Assembly (NCBI GenBank): GCA_049276515.1
Contig: JBASWO010000007.1
Location: forward strand, 1 to 10,074
Source: JAATFY01 sp049276515
GTDB lineage: Bacteria > Pseudomonadota > Alphaproteobacteria > UBA9219
Direction: 5' to 3'
DNA length: 10,074 bases
This document shows, in pieces, positions 1 through 7,205 of this stretch. Within the stretch, counting starts at the first letter, position 1. Each line of letters starts with the position of its first letter. Both the position numbers and the translations under genes were made by a program. The notes under the pieces are model-generated. The model saw only the letters and a list, made by a program, of their open reading frames with translations. It was not told where the DNA came from and did not search any database.

Positions 1-8
1 AAACGCGT

Positions 9-1112
9 ATGAGCAAGACATTTACGACCCAGAAAATAGCCGAAGCGCTAGACGGCGAGCTTATCGGCAAAGGCGATATTTTGATCGAACGCGTCAGCCA
101 TCCAGCTGATGTGCGTGGCGAGCATGACCTTGCTTTGGCTATGGATAGCAAATTATTGCCGCTTTTGGATAAAACGACGGCGCGCGCTGTTGTCCTAAGT
201 AACGATGCCAAGTTTGAGCCAGGTTTTATGGATGCCTGTATCGTTGTCAGCCGCCCGCGTTTAGCTATGGCCAAGCTCACCACTCTTTTTGCCGAAGAAA
301 CAACTGTGCCTCCTGGCATTCATCCAACAGCGATTATCGAAGAGGGTGCCAAAATTGGTGCTCATGTTACGCTTGGCGCCTATTCTTATATTTGTAAAGA
401 CGCTGTGATTGGCGCCAACAGTGTTTTACACCCGCAGACCTATGTGGGTCCACGCGCTCAAATCGGCCCTGATGCTTTGATTTTCCCAGGCGTGCGTATT
501 GGTGCGCGCGTTCAAATAGGAGCACGCTGCATCATTCACTACAACACATCCATAGGTGCGGATGGCTTTAGTTTTGTCACACCTCAAATGGGAAGTGTTG
601 AAGCTGCAAAATCATCTGGCGCCGTCACAGCAACAAATAATGAACTGGTTCGTATAGCCTCACTTGGCACAGTCATTATGGGTGATGATGTTGAAATTGG
701 CGCCAACACATCCATTGACCGCGGTACAGTTGCAGCGACCCGTATTGGGAATGGCACCAAGATCGATAATCAGGTTCAAATCGGTCACAACGTGACTATA
801 GGTGAGAATTGTCTGGTATGCGGACGTGTTGGTATCGCAGGCAGCGCTCAGATTGGCGATCGCGTCGTTGTCGGTGGGGCAGCAGGTATTGCTGATCATC
901 TTAAGATTGGCGATGATGCCGTTATCATGGCCATGAGTGGTGTGGCCGGTAATGTCCTACCCAAACAGATCGTCGGCGGCTATCCATCCATGGCCCGTGA
1001 AAAACTTGTGGAAAACCACTTCTATTTCGGCCGTATTAAGAATTATATGAAGAAAATCGAAGAATTTGCCAAGCGTTTAGATAGGCTTGAGCATGGCCCA
1101 AAAAACGACTAA
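9..1112 (+). CDS. lpxD: UDP-3-O-acylglucosamine N-acyltransferase LpxD
   Basis: Third enzyme of lipid A synthesis: it transfers a 3-hydroxyacyl chain from acyl-ACP to the 2-amino group of UDP-3-O-acyl-glucosamine in the cytoplasm. The 367-residue product has an N-terminal uridine-binding-type domain (about residues 1-100), then a long run of hexapeptide repeats (I/V-G-x-x-x-x) forming a left-handed beta-helix from about 105 to 330, then a helical tail ending in KRLDRLEHG. The segment IDNQVQIGHNVTIG contains His260, and GIADHLKIG contains His297. Their 37-residue spacing equals that of the E. coli LpxD pair His239/His276, the first being the catalytic base. A roughly ten-residue stretch around VEAAKSSGAV is extra relative to E. 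coli. The ATG at 9 fits the usual N-terminus, but only 8 bases lie upstream, so a ribosome site cannot be judged. ACP and ketosynthase genes follow in the same direction, so this copy is not in the common bamA-lpxD-fabZ-lpxA order, at least downstream. Confidence 0.94.
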   Translation: MSKTFTTQKIAEALDGELIGKGDILIERVSHPADVRGEHDLALAMDSKLLPLLDKTTARAVVLSNDAKFEPGFMDACIVVSRPRLAMAKLTTLFAEETTVPPGIHPTAIIEEGAKIGAHVTLGAYSYICKDAVIGANSVLHPQTYVGPRAQIGPDALIFPGVRIGARVQIGARCIIHYNTSIGADGFSFVTPQMGSVEAAKSSGAVTATNNELVRIASLGTVIMGDDVEIGANTSIDRGTVAATRIGNGTKIDNQVQIGHNVTIGENCLVCGRVGIAGSAQIGDRVVVGGAAGIADHLKIGDDAVIMAMSGVAGNVLPKQIVGGYPSMAREKLVENHFYFGRIKNYMKKIEEFAKRLDRLEHGPKND

Positions 1113-1191
1113 CCATTAAGGATTGCCTTTGGTCCTCAATTGGCCTTAGACGCTTTTAATACTGGATTGTACCTAAGCAAGGTTTGAAGAG
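1113..1191 (+). other. Short intergenic gap between lpxD and the ACP gene
   Basis: This 79-bp gap has no open frame of note. It contains an AT-rich TTTTAATAC segment near 1154-1162 that could act as a -10 element, but no -35 box lies at suitable spacing. No stem followed by a T-run is visible. The ACP start is preceded only by a weak purine stretch (GAAGAG just before the ATG at 1192). Read-through from lpxD is therefore plausible, and an own promoter cannot be excluded. Confidence 0.4.
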
Positions 1192-1461
1192 ATGTCACAG
1201 CCGCAGATTGATGAAATCCTCGATGTCGTCGCCCAGAAGGCGATGATTGATCGCACCAAATTGACGCGTGATGCCAAACTGGCAGATTTAAATGTCAGCT
1301 CCTTAGATATGGTCGAAGTGATTTTTGCACTGGAAGATAAGTTTGGCATTGAGCTTCCTTTCAATGCCAATACCAGTGCAACAGAATTCGAGACCCTTGG
1401 TGATGTCATTGCCATGGTTGAAAAACAGATGGCGGTGAAAAAAACCGCCGCTAACGGATAA
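1192..1461 (+). CDS. Acyl carrier protein (specialised, lipid A/fatty acid associated)
   Basis: Small acidic carrier protein of 89 residues that would hold acyl chains as thioesters on a 4'-phosphopantetheine arm in the cytoplasm. The attachment site is Ser37 in the motif NVSSLDMVE, which aligns with the DSLD motif of AcpP, so the usual Asp before the serine is replaced by Ser. Helix III/IV features follow (FALEDKFGIELPF). The C-terminal tail MAVKKTAANG is basic and longer than in E. coli AcpP (about 78 residues). The length is closer to specialised carriers such as rhizobial AcpXL (about 92 residues), though sequence similarity to AcpXL is only general. A ketosynthase starts 15 bp downstream and lpxD lies upstream, suggesting a dedicated acyl supply rather than the housekeeping ACP, which normally sits beside fabG/fabF. 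Family assignment is firm; the specific acyl substrate is unknown. Confidence 0.9.
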   Translation: MSQPQIDEILDVVAQKAMIDRTKLTRDAKLADLNVSSLDMVEVIFALEDKFGIELPFNANTSATEFETLGDVIAMVEKQMAVKKTAANG

Positions 1462-1476
1462 CGGAACACCATACAA

Positions 1477-2691
1477 ATGCGCCGCATTGTCATTACCGGC
1501 ATGGGCGTGATTGCGCCCATAGGTCAAAATGTTTCTGATTTTAAGACAAATCTATTCAAAGGCACATGCGGCATTGAAAGCGCCGGCTTTACTTACCGCA
1601 ACAGTGAAGTCCGTTTTCCGGCAGCACCCGTCAAAGACTTCCAAGTCGAAAAATGGATTGACCCCAAGAAGGCCTCGCTCCTCGATCGTTTCTCGCAGTT
1701 TGCTGTTGCAGCAGCGCTGGAGGCGCTGAAAGATTCTGGCCTTAAGATGACGCCTGAGATTGCTGAACGCACAGGTGTTATTACAGGTACAGGCGTTGGT
1801 GGTCAGAACACCCTGGAAGAATCCTATATGAAGCTTTTGGATAACACGAGCTCACCCCGCGTTCATCCCTTCACCATTCCACGCCTTATGGCGAATGCCG
1901 GGTCCAGTCAGATCAGTATGGCAACAGGTATTCAAGGCCCTGGTTTTACTGTTGCGAGTGCTTGCGCATCAGCCATTCATGCGATTGGCGTCACACTTCA
2001 TATGCTGCGCTCGGGTCTCATTGATGCCGCGATTACAGGTGGATCTGAGAGTTGCCTAACCTTTGGCACCCTCAAAGGCTGGGAAGCTTTGCGTGTTATG
2101 GCGCCTGATGTTTGCCGCCCTTTCTCGAAAGACCGGGCTGGTATGGTCTTAGGCGAAGGTGCAGCCATGTTTGTGCTTGAAACTTATGAGAATGCAAAAG
2201 CGCGCGGCGCCACCATTATCGCTGAGCTCGCCGGCTTTGGTATGAGCTCAGACGCCAAAGATATAACAACGCCTGATATCAATGGCGCCGCACGCGCTGT
2301 GGCCTATGCTCTCAAGGATGCCGGGTTTAATCCTGAAGATGTTGATTACATCAATGCGCACGGCACAGGAACACGTATTAATGATTTGACAGAAACGGCT
2401 GTCCTCAAAAAAACTTTTGGTGCGCACGCATCAAAATTAGCAATCTCATCAAGTAAGTCTATGTTTGGGCATGCACTTGGTGCTGCAGGGGCACTTGAGA
2501 TGTTAGCCACTATCTTAGCTGTCACACATGATGTGGCGCCACCCACCATCAACTATTTAGGACAGGATCCAGAATGCGATCTGGATTATGTACCTAATGA
2601 GGCACGACCCATGACAATACGCGCAGCACTCAACAATTCTTTCGCATTTGGTGGATTAAACGCCGTTGTGGCTGTGAAGAAGGCGTCTTAA
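1477..2691 (+). CDS. Beta-ketoacyl-ACP synthase, FabF (KAS II) type
   Basis: Condensing enzyme that would join malonyl-ACP to an acyl chain to lengthen it by two carbons. The 404-residue protein keeps the thiolase-fold layout and full catalytic set: Cys163 in SACASAIHA (the nucleophile, same number as in E. coli FabF), His295 in NAHGTGT, Lys327 in SSSKSMFGH and His332 in the same motif. The His295-His332 spacing of 37 matches FabF (303/340). The C-terminal gating loop reads FAFGGLN, where housekeeping FabF has GFGGTN, and the ND-TE segment reads NDLTE, so substrate preference may differ from the housekeeping enzyme. It starts 15 bp after the ACP gene, so the two are probably co-translated as a partner pair. 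The stop codon overlaps that of the convergent transporter gene. It could be a KAS I/II paralog devoted to a special acyl chain of lipid A or another envelope lipid. No gene symbol is given because this is probably not the housekeeping fabF. Confidence 0.93.
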   Translation: MRRIVITGMGVIAPIGQNVSDFKTNLFKGTCGIESAGFTYRNSEVRFPAAPVKDFQVEKWIDPKKASLLDRFSQFAVAAALEALKDSGLKMTPEIAERTGVITGTGVGGQNTLEESYMKLLDNTSSPRVHPFTIPRLMANAGSSQISMATGIQGPGFTVASACASAIHAIGVTLHMLRSGLIDAAITGGSESCLTFGTLKGWEALRVMAPDVCRPFSKDRAGMVLGEGAAMFVLETYENAKARGATIIAELAGFGMSSDAKDITTPDINGAARAVAYALKDAGFNPEDVDYINAHGTGTRINDLTETAVLKKTFGAHASKLAISSSKSMFGHALGAAGALEMLATILAVTHDVAPPTINYLGQDPECDLDYVPNEARPMTIRAALNNSFAFGGLNAVVAVKKAS

Positions 2692-3611
2692 ACGCTCCGC
2701 CCACTTACACGCATCTCGCGGTAAATCACAAAAAGGCCGCACGTCGCCACAACCCCAGCGCCCACAAGAAGGCGAAAGCTTGGGATGTTGCTCCAAATAA
2801 GATAGCCAGAAATAGCACCCCAGATAATTTGGGTATATTGAAAGGGTGCGACGAGAGCAACCGGCGTGCGGTGATAGGCTGTCATAAGACAGATGCTTGA
2901 AATACCGGCAAGGGTCCCTGATAAGGCTAAATGCATGACATCTTTAAAATGCATTTCTATACCGCCACGCAGCAGCAGAAATAGAGCGGTTATTAAAATA
3001 CAAGATATGTAGCCGTAAAAAGCAAATGTCATATTCGTCTCACCCAGACGCATACGACGCACAACAACAGCGGATAACGCATAACAAAAAACACTGATGA
3101 ACGCAGCAAAACGTCCAGCGAGGACACCCGTATTGCGCGTCGCGGCCGCATCATCAAAAGGATTGGCGACAATCATAATACCCATAAACCCAACAACAAT
3201 TGCGAGCCAGCGCGCGTTATCTACTTTTTCATTCAGCCAAAAAGCCGACATGATCGTGACCAGCAAAGGCCCCGCAAAAACAATCGCGTAAAAATTGGTG
3301 AGCGGAATATGGGTATAGGCATAGATAGCGGCAAAGGCTGACATAACACTTGTTGCACCACGGGCCATATGCTGCATGGGTCTTGTCGTGCGCAACCGCA
3401 CGAGACCACCCGTCATCATGGTCCATGTCAAAATGGGTATGAGGGCGAAAATCGCATTGATAAAAAGGATCTGATAAGAGCTATAGCCGCTTAAAGAAAC
3501 ATATTTGAAAATTGTATCAACGGCTGTTAAGAGGCCAAATGCCGCTGCTGCCAGTATCATACCGGTTAGGGAACTATGCTCAGGGGTTGTAGGTGCTGAT
3601 GCCATGCTCAT
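2688..3611 (-). CDS. DMT-superfamily transporter, EamA type
   Basis: Inner-membrane permease of the drug/metabolite transporter superfamily. The 307 residues show about ten hydrophobic segments arranged as two homologous five-helix halves (roughly 16-150 and 163-300). Signature-like stretches are YAIVFAGPLLVTIMSAFWLNE at the end of the first half, and the related VALVAPFQYTQIIWGAISGY in the second. Length is typical of the family (about 300). Substrate cannot be deduced: EamA proteins export or import amino acids, nucleosides, S-adenosylmethionine or other small metabolites. The chosen ATG at 3611 has no good Shine-Dalgarno sequence; an in-frame ATG at 3605 is an equally possible start. The gene is divergent from the LysE-type exporter and convergent with the ketosynthase, with which it shares the four bases of overlapping stop codons. 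Confidence 0.9.
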   Translation of the reverse strand: MSMASAPTTPEHSSLTGMILAAAAFGLLTAVDTIFKYVSLSGYSSYQILFINAIFALIPILTWTMMTGGLVRLRTTRPMQHMARGATSVMSAFAAIYAYTHIPLTNFYAIVFAGPLLVTIMSAFWLNEKVDNARWLAIVVGFMGIMIVANPFDDAAATRNTGVLAGRFAAFISVFCYALSAVVVRRMRLGETNMTFAFYGYISCILITALFLLLRGGIEMHFKDVMHLALSGTLAGISSICLMTAYHRTPVALVAPFQYTQIIWGAISGYLIWSNIPSFRLLVGAGVVATCGLFVIYREMRVSGRSV

Positions 3612-3713
3612 AACCCATCAGACGACATAAGGGATAAAAAGGCGGTTAATAATAGCATTCCCAGCTTACAAGACTTCTATTATAAGGAATCACAATGCAT
3701 TGGGGTACTTCAC
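3612..3713. promoter_or_regulatory. Divergent intergenic region between EamA and LysE transporter genes
   Basis: About 100 bp separating two divergent transporter genes, so promoters for both are expected here. Read on the minus strand, 3684-3679 gives a perfect TATAAT, but no clear -35 box lies 16-18 bp upstream of it. Read on the plus strand, the same AT-rich patch (TATTAT, 3678-3683) could serve the exporter, again without a recognisable -35. AAGGA at 3684-3688 is a good ribosome site, but it is placed for the ATG at 3695 rather than the exporter's GTG at 3714. No operator palindrome stands out. Assignment is by position more than by motif. Confidence 0.35.
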
Positions 3714-4382
3714 GTGCTTGAACAAGTAGATGTCTTTTACCGAGGCCTGGTTTTAGGCCTCATGGTTTCAGCACCAGTGGGTCCCATTGGCCTGCTTTGT
3801 ATACGCCGTACGATTCAAAAAGGTTTGATCGTCGGCCTTGCTACTGGTTTGGGCGCTGCGGTTGCTGACACCATTTTTGGCGCTGTCGCAGCTTTAGGTA
3901 TTTCTGCCATTCTTGATTTTATGCATGAATATAATCTTTATATACGCGTGCTCGGCGGCGGCTTTCTACTTTTCGGCGCTTATCATACGTGGCATGACAA
4001 ACCAAAGCCCCCACCTCGTCATTTAACGGCTCTTGCGCAGCGCGTTGTTGGTATGGCTCAAGATGAGACTTTGATGGGCTCACTCAAGGCCTTTATAAGC
4101 GGCTTTGCTATTACGATGACAAATCCAGTTACTATTTTTGCCGTTTTGGCTGTTGTGGCAACCTTCAGCAATCTCGAAAATACCATTGATACCGGCACTC
4201 TTATTGGCGGCATCTTCTTTGGCGCAGCCCTTTGGTGGGTTATGCTTTCAGGCGGTATTGCTCTTGTCAGAGGACATTTTACCGAGACTCGCGTTATCTG
4301 GATAAACCGCATAACAGCGGTAATTCTTGGCGCTTTAGGCGTTTGGGCCGTTTTAAGCGGCATAAAAGGCTTTATTGCCTAA
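3714..4382 (+). CDS. LysE-family translocator (amino acid/metabolite exporter)
   Basis: Inner-membrane exporter of the LysE/RhtB type, 222 residues, about six hydrophobic segments. Family hallmarks are the N-terminal GLVLGLMVSAPVGPIGLLC (the conserved P-x-GP motif), then RRTIQKG, the glycine-rich GLATGLGAAVADTIFG with its conserved Asp, and a central TMTNPVTIFAVLAV segment with the conserved N-P. Length is usual (about 205-220). Exported compound unknown; relatives export lysine, threonine, homoserine or other amino acids. The start is a GTG at 3714 because the family motif begins only about 20 residues in; the next in-frame ATG (3762) would remove most of the first helix. A short out-of-frame reading frame with a better ribosome site overlaps this start (3695-3721). 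Confidence 0.88.
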   Translation: MLEQVDVFYRGLVLGLMVSAPVGPIGLLCIRRTIQKGLIVGLATGLGAAVADTIFGAVAALGISAILDFMHEYNLYIRVLGGGFLLFGAYHTWHDKPKPPPRHLTALAQRVVGMAQDETLMGSLKAFISGFAITMTNPVTIFAVLAVVATFSNLENTIDTGTLIGGIFFGAALWWVMLSGGIALVRGHFTETRVIWINRITAVILGALGVWAVLSGIKGFIA

Positions 4383-4468
4383 TTGTTTAGGCCTGAAACT
4401 AAACACGCTTAAAGACATTTGGAAAAAAGCCTGATAGTAAGACGCGAAAATTAACGGATACGGATACT
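4383..4468 (+). other. Intergenic region upstream of typA
   Basis: This 86-bp gap carries no gene. A 6-bp perfect inverted repeat (4377-4382 with 4387-4392, 4-base loop) spans the stop codon of the exporter. It is not followed by a T-run, so it is a poor terminator candidate. A purine-rich stretch near 4420-4427 precedes typA, but I see no convincing -35/-10 pair, and the typA start has only a weak Shine-Dalgarno sequence (CGGATA repeats). Confidence 0.35.
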
Positions 4469-6286
4469 ATGAAATTACGCAATATCGCCATCATCGCTCA
4501 CGTTGACCATGGCAAGACCACCCTTGTTGACCAGATGCTAAAGCAATCCGGAACTTTCCGTGAGAACCAGCAAGTGGCTGAACGCGCTATGGATAGCAAT
4601 GATCTTGAGCGCGAACGTGGCATTACGATTTTAGCGAAATGTACCTCCATTTTACATGGCGATATCCGCATTAATATTGTGGACACACCAGGTCACGCCG
4701 ATTTCGGCGGTGAAGTTGAGCGCATTCTCTCTATGGTTGATGGCGTTGTTCTCCTCGTAGACGCTGCCGAAGGCCCACTCCCTCAGACAAAATTCGTTGT
4801 CTCGAAGGCGCTCGCTATTGGCTTAAAGCCGATGGTTGTTGTCAATAAGATTGACCGTGCCGATGCGCGTGCCAGCGAAGTCCATAATGAGATTTTTGAT
4901 TTGTTCGCAGCGCTTGACGCAACTGAAGAGCAACTCGATTTCCCAACTTTATTTGCTTCCGGCCGCAACGGCTGGGCGATCGAGAATATGGGAGATGAGC
5001 AGAAAAATCTTGATCCACTTTTTGATTTGATTGAACGGCACGTTCCGGCACCGAAAGTTGATGCCGATGCTCCCTTCACTATGTTGGCAACCATTCTAGA
5101 AGCCAATCCATACCTGGGTCGTTTACTAACCGGAAGAATTCAGACCGGTACCGTAAAAGTGAATATGCCAATTAAGGGTATGACACGCGAAGGCGTTCTC
5201 ATTGAACAGGGCCGCGTTACTAAGGTTTTGTCTTTCCGTGGCTTGGAGCGCGTACCTGTTGAAGAAGCTCATGCTGGCGATATCGTCGCTATTGCAGGTC
5301 TTACCAAAACAACAGTTGCTGATACGCTCTGTGATGTTGCTGTAACACAGCCCATCATTGCACGTCCTATTGATCCACCAACCATTGCCATGACCTTTTC
5401 GGTGAACGACTCGCCGCTTGCAGGTACCGAAGGTGATAAAGTTACAAGCCGTGTTATTCGTGATCGCCTCATGCGTGAAATTGAAGGCAATGTTGCTATT
5501 CGTATTGCTGAATCGCAAACCGCGGATGCTTATGAAGTTTCTGGCCGCGGCGAATTACAACTTGGCATTCTGATTGAGACCATGCGCCGCGAAGGCTTTG
5601 AATTATCCATCAGTCGTCCACGCGTTCTCTTTCAAACCGATGAAAAAGGCCAACGTTTAGAGCCTATGGAAGAAATCGTCGTTGATGTTGATGAGCCTTA
5701 TTCAGGCACTGTCGTTCAAAAACTGTCCGAGCGTAAGGCTGAGCTCACCAATATGCGTCCATCAGGTGGTGGCAAAGTGCGCTTGACCTTTATTGGTCCG
5801 TCGCGCGGTTTGATTGGTTATTACAGTGAATTTTTATCCGATACACGTGGCACTGGTCTTATGAACCGTTTGTTCCATGGTTATGCGCCATATAAAGGTA
5901 CTATCGAAGCGCGCAGAACTGGCGTTCTAATCGCCAATGGATCGGGCGAAGCTGTTGCTTATGCTATGTGGAAATTACAAGAGCGTGGACCCATGCTCAT
6001 TGTGCCTGGTGTCAAGATTTATGAAGGCATGATTGTCGGCGAACATTCCAAGAGCAATGATTTGGACGTCAATGTGTTGGAAGGTAAGAAACTCACCAAC
6101 ATACGCACGACATCTAAAGATGAAGCTGTACGCCTGACGCCACCTATTCTTATGACACTTGAAAAAGCGATTGCCTATATCGGTGATGATGAATTGGTAG
6201 AAGTCACACCAAAATCCATTCGTCTTCGTAAGCGCTTTTTAGATCCCAATATGCGTAAGCGCATGGCCAAACAGGCCGAAGCGTAA
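4469..6286 (+). CDS. typA: Translational GTPase TypA/BipA
   Basis: Ribosome-binding GTPase of the EF-G/LepA superfamily; in other bacteria it supports 50S subunit assembly at low temperature and stress or virulence responses. The 605 residues match the usual length (E. coli about 607). GTPase motifs are in order: G1 AHVDHGKT at residues 10-17, switch I RGITI at 50-54, G3 DTPGHADF at 72-79, G4 NKID at 126-129 and G5 SG near 164-165. EF-G-like domain II (about 200-290), domains III and V, and the TypA-specific C-terminal domain follow. The segment GRGELQLGILIETMRREGFEL and the later GLIGYYSEFLSDTRGTG are typical of the family. No residues appear to be missing. The gene ends 2 bp from the stop of the convergent secreted-protein gene. 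Confidence 0.98.
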   Translation: MKLRNIAIIAHVDHGKTTLVDQMLKQSGTFRENQQVAERAMDSNDLERERGITILAKCTSILHGDIRINIVDTPGHADFGGEVERILSMVDGVVLLVDAAEGPLPQTKFVVSKALAIGLKPMVVVNKIDRADARASEVHNEIFDLFAALDATEEQLDFPTLFASGRNGWAIENMGDEQKNLDPLFDLIERHVPAPKVDADAPFTMLATILEANPYLGRLLTGRIQTGTVKVNMPIKGMTREGVLIEQGRVTKVLSFRGLERVPVEEAHAGDIVAIAGLTKTTVADTLCDVAVTQPIIARPIDPPTIAMTFSVNDSPLAGTEGDKVTSRVIRDRLMREIEGNVAIRIAESQTADAYEVSGRGELQLGILIETMRREGFELSISRPRVLFQTDEKGQRLEPMEEIVVDVDEPYSGTVVQKLSERKAELTNMRPSGGGKVRLTFIGPSRGLIGYYSEFLSDTRGTGLMNRLFHGYAPYKGTIEARRTGVLIANGSGEAVAYAMWKLQERGPMLIVPGVKIYEGMIVGEHSKSNDLDVNVLEGKKLTNIRTTSKDEAVRLTPPILMTLEKAIAYIGDDELVEVTPKSIRLRKRFLDPNMRKRMAKQAEA

Positions 6287-6288
6287 AG

Positions 6289-7182
6289 TTACGGCGGATT
6301 GACAAAACAAATAAGACGATGCGTATTGTCGCAGGTAGCGTTAGTGCCACTCCACCGGCTACTGGTTGTACTATTGCTTGAACCGTAAGATCCATTCTTT
6401 GCGCTAGTACCCGTGTCATATCGAGAATCTGTTGAACAAACCACACCGGTATTGAGCTCAGCCGAAGCTGCGCCCCAGACAGTGTTGCTGCCCGGTGCTC
6501 GTGCAAACACCCAGTAAGTTGCGCTTATATTAAAATAGGTTGCGTCTGACCAGTTAGCGCTGTCATTGGGACCTAAACCAGTGGAACCCGTTGTAAAAGT
6601 AGCACCGCCAGCTGACGCATCACCAACGCGCGCAAATGCGTAAGTGGTATTAGGAAGGAGATCGATATTACCTGTAAATGCGTAAACTTTGCCCAACTCA
6701 AGCTGGCCAGCTGCATTAGCCGTGGAATAACCAAGCCATGCTGTGTTTGTCGTAAGCTCAGTAAGGCAAACAGCATTGGCGCCATAATTGCCGACATTGG
6801 GAACATTCAGATTAGCGCCGTTCAAACTGCCAGTATAAGTCGTTTGTGTAAGCACAAAATAACCGCCTGTAGCACTTCCTTGCGTGGGCACAACAGCGTT
6901 ATTTGATAAGGCACCCCAGCCACCGCCGTTACATACTTCGAGATCGCCACTGTTATAGCGAAGCTTACCGGCTTTGGTGGAATCGCACGTATCGGATGTC
7001 GTACCAATAAAAAGGGCAGCGCGTGTCCATACACTGCTGACGCATTGCCAGACCGTATCCCAATCGAGAACATTGGTATCACTTGTGCAGGCATCGCCCG
7101 CTGTTAATTTTTCAGCCGCTTCTGTTGTTACGGGCGCAACTAGAAGAAACAGGGAAAAATAGAGAGTGTAGTGCCACTTCAT
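6289..7182 (-). CDS. Secreted C-type-lectin-like (DUF1554-like) protein, paralog 1
   Basis: Function unknown; last gene of the minus-strand set. With ATG at 7182 it encodes 297 residues. A TTG at 7197 and an ATG at 7188 are also in frame, but 7182 puts the AGG of GATAGG about 6 bases upstream and gives a clean signal peptide, MKWHYTLYFSLFLLVAPVTTEA, with likely cleavage before AEKLTAG. Residues 23-89 form a module with four cysteines (32, 47, 66, 84) and motifs LDWDTVWQC, SDTCDSTKAG, YNS and CNGGGW. From about 108 comes a domain beginning GYFVLTQTTYTG and containing CLTELTTNTAWLGYS, FARVGDAS, GLGPNDSANW, YW, RW and RLICFVNP. Its four cysteines (139, 249, 284, 292) are laid out as in C-type-lectin-like domains, with the last two 8 residues apart. 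Unlike its paralogs it has no extra cysteine pair in the middle loop. Fold is inferred from pattern, ligand unknown. Confidence 0.88.
   Translation of the reverse strand: MKWHYTLYFSLFLLVAPVTTEAAEKLTAGDACTSDTNVLDWDTVWQCVSSVWTRAALFIGTTSDTCDSTKAGKLRYNSGDLEVCNGGGWGALSNNAVVPTQGSATGGYFVLTQTTYTGSLNGANLNVPNVGNYGANAVCLTELTTNTAWLGYSTANAAGQLELGKVYAFTGNIDLLPNTTYAFARVGDASAGGATFTTGSTGLGPNDSANWSDATYFNISATYWVFARAPGSNTVWGAASAELNTGVVCSTDSRYDTGTSAKNGSYGSSNSTTSSRWSGTNATCDNTHRLICFVNPP
6916..7116 (-). repeat. Four-cysteine N-terminal module, copy in paralog 1
   Basis: Third copy of the module, with Cys32, 47, 66 and 84 of the mature-start numbering and the motifs LDWDTVWQC, SDTCDSTKAG, KLRYNS and CNGGGW. It matches the paralog 2 copy closely in protein and DNA, while the following lectin-like domains of the two genes are much more different. 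Confidence 0.75.
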
Positions 7183-7205
7183 ATGCATACCTATCAAGGG
7201 TTAAC
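7183..7205 (-). promoter_or_regulatory. Stop/ribosome-site junction, paralog 2 to paralog 1
   Basis: On the minus strand the end of paralog 2 reads AACCCTTGATAGGT and the next gene's ATG (7182) follows after ATGCAT. The TGA stop (7196-7194), the AGG ribosome site and the next start fall within about 15 bases, so translation is probably coupled. The junction between paralogs 3 and 2 has nearly the same text (GTTAAYCCTTGAWAGGT in both), consistent with gene duplication that included the boundary. Confidence 0.55.

Noticed and set aside
660..899. Minus-strand open frame inside lpxD, and similar long antisense frames in typA and the paralogs
   Set aside because: They lie wholly within well-supported genes, have no ribosome site or family motifs, and follow from codon composition of the true gene.
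1113..1191. Clear promoter before the ACP gene
   Set aside because: An AT-rich -10-like patch exists but no -35 box is correctly spaced, so it is not called.
3762..4382. Later ATG start for the LysE-type exporter
   Set aside because: It would delete most of the first membrane helix that precedes the conserved P-x-GP motif; the GTG at 3714 gives the usual family length.
4377..4392. Rho-independent terminator after the LysE-type gene
   Set aside because: The 6-bp inverted repeat is perfect but short, and no T-run follows it.
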